From: Candidatus Peribacteria bacterium
GTDB lineage: Bacteria; Patescibacteria; JAEDAM01; Absconditabacterales; Absconditicoccaceae
Assembly: GCA_031261265.1 (NCBI GenBank)
Contig: JAISKI010000020.1
Location: forward strand, 1-5,993
Reading direction: 5' to 3'
Length of the DNA: 5,993 nucleotides
Under the pieces are notes generated by a model. That model saw only the letters and a list, made by a program, of their open reading frames with translations. It did no database searches and had not been told where the DNA came from. Below, in pieces: positions 1-5,993 of this stretch. A program made the translations under genes and the position numbers. Position 1 is the first letter of the stretch. Each line of letters opens with the position of its first letter.

Positions 1-464
1 ATAGTTCAGATAATCGTAATCTGCGATGAGGAAGAGGTGACACTACTTCCGCTAATGGAACAGGAACACAAGCAGACAGACAAGGACCTTGTCCAGACGG
101 CTATCATATCCCTAGTACTTTAGAGTGGAAAGGACTGATTAGTACGTGGGCAACATCCTATGGAAATACGTGTACTACTAGCAGTTGTAGTTGGTCAAAT
201 CTAACCACAGGATCAATGGATACTGCAGCAAAAGTATTCGCCCAGTTTCAGTTAGATTTTATGATTCCTATGGCGGGTTATCGTACTCCCGATGGTTCTC
301 TGTATATCGCTGCCTACGGCTACTACTGGTCGTCTAGTCCCTACGCTGATTCCGATTACTCCTATTACCTGTACTTCGGTTCGTCCCTCGTTCGTCCCCA
401 GCTCAATTTCGATCGTGGCTACGGTTTCTCGCTTCGTTGCTTCCAGAACTCTGTCTCCTCTTAG
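1..464 (+). CDS. FISUMP-like (Fibrobacter succinogenes major paralogous domain) surface protein, 3' part
   Basis: The gene enters from the left edge. The first complete codon is at position 3 and the stop is TAG at 462-464, so about 153 C-terminal residues are visible. An in-frame TGA at 27-29 reads as glycine in a Gly/Thr/Asn-rich linker. The frame then encodes GPCPDGYHIPSTLEW (from position 84), matching the CPxGWHVPTxxEW motif that opens FISUMP domains. Further on come a YYWSSSPY block near 321 and a final GYGFSLRCF block near 417, which are the usual closing motifs. FISUMP domains occur in secreted or envelope proteins of unknown biochemical role, often in paralogous sets. The signal peptide and any other domains lie outside the window. 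The family call rests on motifs read by eye. A terminator follows 20 bases after the stop. Confidence 0.8.
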
Positions 465-483
465 TCTCTTGATCTCTTTTCCG

Positions 484-509
484 CCCTGCACCTAGTTGCG
501 GGTTTTTTT
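484..509 (+). terminator. rho-independent terminator after the FISUMP-like gene
   Basis: The hairpin has CCC, one bulged T, then GCA on the left arm (484-490), a six-base loop (491-496), and TGCGGG on the right arm (497-502). Seven T residues follow at 503-509. It lies 20 bases after the TAG stop and separates the FISUMP-like gene from the zinc-ribbon/ZIP unit. Confidence 0.75.
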
Positions 510-562
510 CTCTTGCAATTTTCCTCATAATTCGTATACCAACACTTGTACAACGACTCAAA

Positions 563-568
563 TATAAT
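563..568 (+). promoter_or_regulatory. probable -10 box (TATAAT) for the zinc-ribbon/ZIP unit
   Basis: A perfect TATAAT lies 24 bases before the ATG at 593 and just after a terminator, where a new promoter is expected. No good -35 is seen at normal spacing; TTGTAC at 546-551 is only 11 bases upstream. The implied leader is short, under about 20 bases. The surrounding sequence is AT-rich, so chance occurrence is possible. Confidence 0.4.
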
Positions 569-592
569 TTTTATCTCAGTTTTTTTTTGCTT

Positions 593-913
593 ATGAACTG
601 CAAAAAATGTAATAGTTCTGATACGATCAAATACGGGCAGGGGAGGCATCATTCCCAGAGATATCTCTGTCATTCCTGTGCTTCCACCTTCACGCCTCAG
701 GGAGTTAGAGGGACCTATAGTTCTGATTTTATAGGTGAAATCACTGATCGCTACTGTCATCAACATCAAACGGTCAAAACGCTGACCCAAGAATTTGGGA
801 TTTCCTCGAGGACGCTAGTAAAACGAAAAAAAATACACCAAAAGGAGTGTAAACGTTGTGGACAAGAGGCAACAACACTTGTAAAAACTTTTATTCTTTT
901 TTTCCATTCGTAA
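593..913 (+). CDS. small zinc-ribbon/helix-turn-helix protein resembling IS1 InsA
   Basis: This 106-residue protein starts with a zinc ribbon: Cys3-x2-Cys6, then QRYLC with Cys26-x2-Cys29 and a following aromatic (Phe33). That is the arrangement seen at the N-terminus of IS1 InsA and related transposases. Residues 43-80 look like a helix-turn-helix (EITDRYCHQHQ, then LTQEFGISSRTLVKR). A third CxxC pair (Cys86, Cys89) lies in a basic tail. InsA of IS1 is about 91 residues and acts as a DNA-binding repressor. No InsB-like catalytic frame follows; instead the TAA at 911-913 directly touches the ATG of the ZIP transporter. It could be a domesticated regulator or a transposase remnant. I chose ATG 593 because it starts immediately before the zinc ribbon; a TTG two codons earlier (587) is possible. 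There is no in-frame TGA and no Shine-Dalgarno site. The fold is supported by motifs; the role is inferred. Confidence 0.65.
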   Translation: MNCKKCNSSDTIKYGQGRHHSQRYLCHSCASTFTPQGVRGTYSSDFIGEITDRYCHQHQTVKTLTQEFGISSRTLVKRKKIHQKECKRCGQEATTLVKTFILFFHS

Positions 914-1663
914 ATGCACACTTCTCTCTTCTATGCTATCCTCGCAACCCTCATTACGAGCCTTATTTCTTTGATTGGGATTCTAACTCTGTGACTCAAA
1001 ACCGAAAAGCTCAAAAAAATACTGATTTATTTCATAGCTTTTTCTGCGGGGACTTTGATGGGAGATGCCTTTCTTCACCTTCTACCAGAAACTATTGAAG
1101 AATATGGATTCCAAACTTCTACAGGACTCTCAATTCTCGGTGGGATCCTCATTGGACTTATCACCGAAAAAGTTATCCACCGAAACCACTGCCACTTGCC
1201 TATCACAGAACATCACAAACATCCCTTTGCTTGGATGAACCTTATCGGGGATATGGTTCACAATCTCATGGATGGAATCATCATTTGAATCGCTTTCATC
1301 GGCGGTACAGAAATCTGAATTGCAACCACGATCGCAGTTATCCTTCATGAAATCCCTCAGGAAATCGGAGATTTTGGTGTTTTGATTCACGGAGGATTCA
1401 CTAAAAAAAGAGCACTATTACTCAATTTTCTGACGGCACTGACGGCATTTCTTGGACTGGCTATTGCCTATCTTCTGCATGTCTATCTAGGGAATATTTC
1501 AGCATTTTTGACTCCTATTGCTGCAGGACTTTTCATTTATATTGCAGGATCAGACCTCATTCCTGAAATGCACAAACAAACACAACTCAGACATTCTCTT
1601 TTGCAGATTTTTCTTTTTCTCTGTGGAATCGGGGTGATGGTAGGTCTCGTCGCCTTGGGATAA
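914..1663 (+). CDS. ZIP-family divalent metal transporter
   Basis: The product is 249 residues when TGA is read as glycine at codons 27, 125 and 135. ZIP proteins move zinc, iron or similar divalent cations into the cytoplasm. The sequence begins with a hydrophobic helix, then FSAGTLMGDAFLHLLPE, typical of ZIP helices 2-3. A histidine-rich loop follows (His89, 92, 94, 100, 101, 103). Metal-site motifs come next: HNLMDG (116-121, helix 4) and HEIPQE (145-150, helix 5), the latter with Gln where HEIPHE is common. Residues after about 157 contain hydrophobic stretches consistent with the last helices. UGA-Gly 125 directly follows HNLMDGIII, where family members usually carry glycine. The start abuts the stop of the zinc-ribbon gene, suggesting translational coupling. 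Metal specificity cannot be read from the sequence. Confidence 0.93.
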
Positions 1664-1719
1664 TATATAAAAAATAGAACATAAAAAAAATGTCCATCCC
1701 AAATTGATGAACACTCCTT

Positions 1720-1725
1720 TATAAT
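1720..1725 (+). promoter_or_regulatory. probable -10 box (TATAAT) for nth
   Basis: A perfect TATAAT lies 14 bases before the nth ATG at 1740, in a 76-base AT-rich gap after the ZIP gene. Transcription from it would give a leader of only about 8 bases, too short for a Shine-Dalgarno site, and none is present. No convincing -35 is seen at 16-18 bases. Confidence 0.4.
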
Positions 1726-1739
1726 CTTCTGTAATCTTA

Positions 1740-2429
1740 ATGAACAAACGAACTCCAAAAAACTATACCTTCCTCTTTGACTATATCTCCTCTCTCTTTC
1801 CAAAACTCGATACTGAACTTAATTATCAGACTCCTTTTCAACTTTTGATGGCGGTGATGATGTCTGCCCAAACCACCGACAAGCAGGTAAATAAAATTAC
1901 TGATCAGCTTTTTCTTACGATTAAAACTCCTTATGATATCATTACCTTGGGGCAAGAAAACCTTGAAAAAGCCATCAGCTCCGTAAATTATTACAAAGCC
2001 AAAGCGAAACACATTTATGCAACTGCAGCCCTTCTTGTTGAACAAGCAACAGCTGCGTTTCCCCCTGCTAAGGGGGAGGGAGGCGAAGCCGGAAGGGGGT
2101 CTGCTAACACAACCTACCTCATTCCCTCTGCAGAAGCTGATCTTATCAAACTTCCTGGAGTCTGAGAGAAAACCGCAAAAGTCATTCAATATGTCCTCTA
2201 CAAAAAACCTGTTATAGCTGTGGATACTCATGTTCATCGTGTCACCAATAGACTCGGCATCGTGCATACGACCACTCCAGCAGAAACCTCCAAACAACTT
2301 CCCTCCAAAATACCAGAAAAATACAAGCTGATTGCTCATCATGCGTTTATCCTTTTTGGGAGATATTATTGCAAAGCTATTAAGCCTCGTTGTGAAGAAT
2401 GTGCATTAAAAAAACTCTGTGAATTTTAA
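1740..2429 (+). CDS. nth: endonuclease III (base-excision DNA glycosylase/AP lyase)
   Basis: The protein is 229 residues when TGA (2163-2165, codon 142) is read as glycine. It removes oxidised pyrimidines from DNA and cleaves the abasic site. Visible family marks, in order: PFQLLMAVMMSAQTTDKQVNK near the N-terminus; the helix-hairpin-helix LPGVGEKT (138-145) with catalytic Lys144; VDTHVHRV with catalytic Asp162; and a C-terminal 4Fe-4S cluster, Cys211-x6-Cys218-x2-Cys221-x5-Cys227. The Lys-Asp spacing of 18 residues equals that of E. coli Nth (K120, D138). The recoded glycine is the second Gly of LPGVG. Between the SAQ motif and the catalytic Lys the protein is about 21 residues longer than E. 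coli Nth, because of a Gly/Ala-rich insert starting near residue 108. Read as code 11, the gene would appear as two broken ORFs; it is not a pseudogene. Confidence 0.95.
2061..2100 (+). repeat. GC-rich palindromic repeat inserted in frame within nth
   Basis: This segment is far more GC-rich than the gene around it. It holds a perfect hairpin, CCCCCT (2061-2066) and AGGGGG (2071-2076) around GCTA, then GGC-GAA-GCC (2082-2090), and ends in another AAGGGGGT. It encodes roughly residues 108-120 (PPAKGEGGEAGRG) inside the extra ~21 residues of this Nth, just ahead of the helix-hairpin-helix. The layout resembles dispersed C/G-run palindromes that I recall from intergenic regions of several bacterial groups. 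The in-frame location recalls Rickettsia palindromic elements. Similarity to a specific repeat family is from memory and untested. Confidence 0.65.
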
Positions 2430-2514
2430 CTTTTCCTTGCATTACTCTCAGAAATTTATATAGTTGTAGCACGTAAAACATTTTTGTGATATTTATTTTT
2501 TAATCTTTTATACT

Positions 2515-2808
2515 ATGGTATTACAACCCTTAGAAGATCACATTTTGATCAAACCCCTCTTGGAGGAAAACACTACAAAAAGCTGAATTATCCTTCCTGA
2601 TAGCAAGGAAAAGCCTCATAAAGGTGAGGTCGTTGCGATTGGATCAGGCAGAATCCTTGATAACGGGAATAGAAGCCCCATTGATGTAAAAGTAGGCGAT
2701 GTGGTTTACTTTACGCAATATGCTCCAGATGAAATTGAAGTTTCAGAGGGAGAAGAAAAAGTGAAATATCTTGTGATTAAGCATTCGTCTCTGTTGGCGA
2801 AGGAATAA
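2515..2808 (+). CDS. groES: GroES co-chaperonin (Hsp10)
   Basis: The product is 97 residues, the normal GroES length, with one TGA (2584-2586) read as Gly24. GroES caps the GroEL ring in the cytoplasm during ATP-driven folding. Visible features: the N-terminal LQPLEDHILIKP strand; the mobile loop TTKSGIILPDS (20-30), whose IIL tripeptide contacts GroEL; the KPHKGEVVAIGSGRILDNG core; and VKVGDVVYF. The recoded glycine sits directly before the IIL tripeptide. E. coli has Gly-Gly there. A code-11 reading would cut the protein at residue 23. There is no Shine-Dalgarno site and no CIRCE-type inverted repeat upstream. The 24-base gap to the next gene has no terminator, so co-transcription with the SLH-like gene is likely. 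groEL lies about 1.6 kb downstream rather than adjacent. Confidence 0.96.
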
Positions 2809-2832
2809 TTTTATCCACTACTCTTATTTCAA

Positions 2833-3456
2833 ATGAAAACATCAACTTTTGCATTGGGAAGTGTGCTTGCAGTGGCAGCATTTTCATTCTCTTTTGCTTC
2901 TGCAACGCTTTTGCAGGATGCTATTCAATGGTGATATGACCAAGGGCTTACACGTTATAGCACTCCTTCTGACTTTATGGCTTCTAACTCTCTCAGGAGA
3001 GATGAGGCGAGTAAATTCTTTGTAGAATTTGTGGATACACAGGGGTATGATACTACTCCTAATAGTAGTTGTTATTTTAGTGATACCTCTCAGGCTATTT
3101 CCGATCTCCAGTCTTATCTAAGAACTTCCTGTGAATACGGGATTTTCAATGGGGCAAATGGGAACTTTTTCCCTGATGATAAGCTCACTAATGCACAGGT
3201 GGTAGCTGTAGTCATCAGAATTATTGATGGAAAGCTGTCAGAAAATGGTAGTCACCGAGCAAATAATTATTACACGAGGGCTAAGGAGTTAGGGCTTGAT
3301 ATTACTGCTTTCTCTAATAAAGATGCACCTACCACCAGAGGAGCTGTGATGACTCTGCTTTATTCAGCTGCTACAGGGGGAGGGGATGATGGTGAAATCA
3401 CCTGTTCGAGTGTAAAACAGTGTTTGGATCAATTACAGGATATTATGGACGAGTAA
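2833..3456 (+). CDS. secreted S-layer-homology-like (SLH-like) protein
   Basis: The protein is 207 residues with TGA (2932-2934) read as Gly34 in the sequence QWGYDQG. Residues 1-24 form a Sec signal peptide: MKTS, a hydrophobic core, then FASA with probable cleavage before TLLQ. The mature part has three repeated segments with an SLH-like pattern: WGYDQGLTRY...LRRDEASKFFVEF; a middle segment YGIFNGANGNFFPDDKLTNAQ (about 115-135) followed by VVAVVIRI; and AKELGLDITAF...TTRGAVMTLLY. The middle one best fits the GxxxxxFxPxxxxTRAQ SLH signature. Four cysteines remain in the mature part, possibly forming disulphides. A GGGDDGE linker precedes a short acidic tail. SLH domains usually attach proteins to cell-wall polymers, but this protein carries no other recognisable domain. 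It follows groES by 24 bases. Confidence 0.75.
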
Positions 3457-3459
3457 AAG

Positions 3460-3475
3460 AAGGTGCAGGCACCTT
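3460..3475 (+). other. hairpin after the SLH-like gene
   Basis: AAGGTGC (3460-3466) and GCACCTT (3469-3475) form a perfect inverted repeat starting three bases after the TAA stop. No T-run follows on the plus strand, so it is not a standard rho-independent terminator. It may stabilise the transcript's 3' end or attenuate reading into the NUDIX gene. Confidence 0.45.
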
Positions 3476-3515
3476 ACCCACGTTAACGATAGTTTTACTT
3501 CATATTGTACCAATA

Positions 3516-3947
3516 ATGCAAGCAACATTCATCTTATGAGCCTTTGGTATTATTAGAGATAAAGAGGGGAAAGTCTTATGGGTACAAAGAAATGATATCC
3601 AAAGAAACGGCGATTACTTACGGAATTTGCCTTGATGACAAGTAGAAGAGAAAGAAAGCCCCCGAGATGCTACCATTAGAGAAGTGAAGGAAGAAACGGA
3701 ATTTGATGTGGAAATCGTGAAATTAACTGGAATATATACCAAAGATTTTAAAAATGAAGTGTGTTTTGTGTTTGAATGTAAAGTTATTTGATGAGAACTC
3801 ACTTTGAATGAAGAAGCAAGGGCATTCTCTCGATGGTCGTTGGAGGAATTACCAAAAGCTATTTCAGAAAGACAAGTTGCTAGGGTGAGAGATTTCCTTA
3901 CACAGGAAAATACCTTGACTACAAGGATAGAGACTACCTATTGATAA
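3516..3947 (+). CDS. NUDIX hydrolase
   Basis: This 143-residue protein can be read only if TGA is glycine. It has six TGA codons (8, 40, 41, 92, 93 and the last residue, 143) before the TAA at 3945-3947. NUDIX enzymes hydrolyse nucleoside diphosphate derivatives, for example oxidised or excess nucleotides. The Nudix box runs from Gly41 to about residue 62: G-QVEEK-E-SPRDATI-REVKEE, fitting GX5EX7REUXEE, with Glu where the late conserved Gly is usual. The preceding LPGG is typical of the family. N-terminal AFGIIRDKEGKVLWVQRND is a normal first strand pair, and ARAFSRWSLEELP near the C-terminus matches the common E(x)RWFxxxELP segment. The substrate cannot be deduced. The start at 3516 is the ATG that gives the expected beta-strand; no Shine-Dalgarno site is seen. 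Six of its ten glycines use UGA, unlike the neighbouring genes. Confidence 0.93.
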
Positions 3948-3954
3948 ATCTTCC

Positions 3955-3973
3955 AAAAAAGCCCTGAAAGGGC
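3955..3973 (-). terminator. possible second minus-strand terminator formed by the REP left hairpin
   Basis: On the minus strand, GCCCT-TTC-AGGGC is followed by TTTTTT (plus-strand A-run 3955-3960). The stem is only 5 bp, but the T-run is clean. It could act as a backup terminator for the tRNA transcript and protect the convergent NUDIX gene. The A-run may simply be chance next to the repeat. Confidence 0.4.
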
Positions 3974-4045
3974 GATACAACCTAGCATAGGGCAACGCCC
4001 TATGACTACGGAACGATAACGAACAACGAAGTCCTGTAAGGGCGG
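3960..4045. repeat. REP-like intergenic palindromic element
   Basis: Three hairpin-forming blocks make a compact element. The left block (3960-3974) is AGCCCTGAAAGGGCG, with arms GCCCT and AGGGC. The centre (3986-4004) is CATAGGGC-AAC-GCCCTATG, an 8-bp perfect stem. The right block (4030-4044) repeats the left with two mismatches. It begins 13 bases after the NUDIX stop and ends just before the tRNA terminator. The architecture (flanking ALKGR-type repeats around a central 'GGGCAACGCCC' palindrome) resembles short dispersed elements I recall from many Bacteroidetes and other genomes. That similarity needs a genome-wide search. No coding function is proposed. Confidence 0.7.
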
Positions 4046-4047
4046 AA

Positions 4048-4087
4048 GAAAAATAAAAAAAGAGTCGCACATCATTAAGGCAACTCT
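4048..4087 (-). terminator. rho-independent terminator of the minus-strand tRNA
   Basis: Read on the minus strand, AGAGTTGC (4087-4080) pairs with GCGACTCT (4068-4061) over 8 bp with one G-U pair and an 11-base loop. It is followed by an interrupted T-run, TTTTTTATTTTTC. It starts 6 bases after the CCA end of the tRNA, so the tRNA transcript ends here. Confidence 0.8.
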
Positions 4088-4092
4088 CATAG

Positions 4093-4289
4093 TGGTTGTC
4101 ACAAGAGGACTCGAACCTCTGACTGTTGACTAATAGCCAACCGCTCTACCTACCATACTGATAATTAAATACCAAGAATGTCTGCCTACTTCTAGTATCA
4201 AGATTCCCCGTTCTAGAATGAGAAATCTCTCCATAAGAAATGAGCATCTGTTCTATACGATATGGATTTCTCCACTGAGCTATGTAACA
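4093..4289 (-). tRNA. interrupted tRNA gene, Asn-like (anticodon loop reads AUU), with a D-loop insert
   Basis: On the minus strand the 5' part (4289-4272) gives acceptor strand TGTTACA, TA, and D-stem GCTC with AGTGG. The 3' part (4148-4093) gives TA, D-stem GAGC, anticodon stem GTTGG/TCAAC around CTATTAG, T-arm AGAGG-TTCGAGT-CCTCT, acceptor TGTGACA, A73 and an encoded CCA. The acceptor pairs over 7 bp with one T-G pair. Joining the parts gives a complete 74-base cloverleaf with D-loop AGTGGTA; 123 bases intervene. With U33 fixed, positions 34-36 read ATT, which would decode AAU (Asn). The U1-A72 pair also suits tRNA-Asn, but bacterial tRNA-Asn normally has GTT and usually G73. A well-spaced promoter and a terminator flank the unit on the same strand, arguing against random decay. 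It could be a functional intron-containing tRNA, a decaying tRNA, or a tRNA-like RNA. Confidence 0.75.
4149..4271 (-). other. 123-base intervening sequence in the tRNA D-loop (candidate intron)
   Basis: This segment separates the two tRNA halves. The exact ends are ambiguous because GG occurs at both junctions (AGTGG before; GGTAGG after). It is structured: GAGAAATC (4272-4265) pairs perfectly with GATTTCTC (4227-4220), and TTCTAG pairs with CTAGAA (4218-4213 and 4195-4190). CCATAT near its 5' end can also pair with GTATGG near its 3' end, which would bring the exon ends together but is incompatible, except as a pseudoknot, with the first helix. It is too short for a standard group I intron and shows no group I core motifs. 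No ORF is present. Confidence 0.6.
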
Positions 4290-4317
4290 ATATTAACTGA
4301 ATTAACAGCCATTGGTA

Positions 4318-4346
4318 ATAATAATGATTTACTACTACTAAGTCAA
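4318..4346 (-). promoter_or_regulatory. sigma70-type promoter of the tRNA unit
   Basis: On the minus strand, TTGACT (4346-4341) and TATTAT (4323-4318) are separated by exactly 17 bases. They match the sigma70 consensus at 5 of 6 positions each. Transcription would start roughly 20-25 bases before the tRNA 5' end at 4289. It is the best promoter in the window and points away from groEL. Confidence 0.75.
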
Positions 4347-4358
4347 GTTAAAATATAA

Positions 4359-5993
<1,635 letters not shown>

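Noticed and set aside
252..495. Overlapping open frames on both strands across the FISUMP-like C-terminus
   Set aside because: The frame ending at 464 continues the FISUMP motifs from the window edge; the others have no motifs.
587..592. TTG start for the zinc-ribbon protein
   Set aside because: ATG at 593 is only two codons later and begins directly at the zinc ribbon; nothing favours the TTG.
1737..2342. Long minus-strand open frame opposite nth
   Set aside because: It is the antisense shadow of nth. Its translation is low-complexity with no motif, whereas the plus strand encodes all endonuclease III motifs.
3864..4070. Minus-strand open frame over the REP-like element
   Set aside because: Its PFRA/RALP-type peptide comes from translating the palindromic repeat, a common artefact, and it overlaps the NUDIX gene and a terminator.
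4149..4271. Group I intron in the tRNA
   Set aside because: At 123 bases it is shorter than known self-splicing group I introns. It is in the D-loop rather than the anticodon loop, and no P7-type core sequences were found by eye.
4183..4289. A second complete tRNA in the 5' half of the interrupted unit
   Set aside because: It has an acceptor-like start and GCTCAGTGG but no matching D-stem partner, TTCGA T-loop or 3' acceptor nearby.

Overview
The window most likely comes from a bacterium of the Gracilibacteria/Absconditabacteria (BD1-5/SR1) group of the candidate phyla radiation, using genetic code 25, in which UGA encodes glycine. Six of the eight protein genes (FISUMP-like, ZIP, nth, groES, SLH-like, NUDIX) contain in-frame TGA codons, 13 in total. 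Where the family is well conserved these codons fall where glycine is expected: the endonuclease III LPGVG hairpin, the GroES mobile loop, the ZIP HNxxDG helix and the Nudix box. Terminating stops are TAA, once TAG. No start codon is preceded by a recognisable Shine-Dalgarno sequence.

Layout. Bases 1-464 hold the 3' part of a FISUMP-type surface protein gene, ended by a rho-independent terminator. A probable two-gene unit follows: a small IS1-InsA-like zinc-ribbon/HTH protein (593-913) whose stop codon directly abuts the start of a ZIP-family metal transporter (914-1663). Next is endonuclease III (nth, 1740-2429), which carries an in-frame GC-rich palindromic repeat. Then come groES (2515-2808), a secreted SLH-like protein (2833-3456) and a NUDIX hydrolase unusually rich in UGA-Gly codons (3516-3947). 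After a REP-like intergenic palindrome (3960-4045) there is one minus-strand unit: a tRNA gene with its own promoter and terminator, interrupted in the D-loop by about 123 bases (4093-4289). The window ends inside groEL (4422 onward, 524 codons present), which has no UGA-Gly codon.

How the genes relate. GroES and GroEL form one chaperonin but are encoded about 1.6 kb apart, with unrelated genes and an opposite-strand tRNA between them. Nth and the NUDIX protein suggest base repair and nucleotide clean-up. The FISUMP and SLH-like proteins are envelope or secreted proteins. The zinc-ribbon protein may regulate the transporter it abuts, but this is inference. The most unusual items are the interrupted tRNA with an AUU anticodon loop, the palindromic repeat inside nth, and the strong contrast in UGA-Gly use between the NUDIX gene and groEL.
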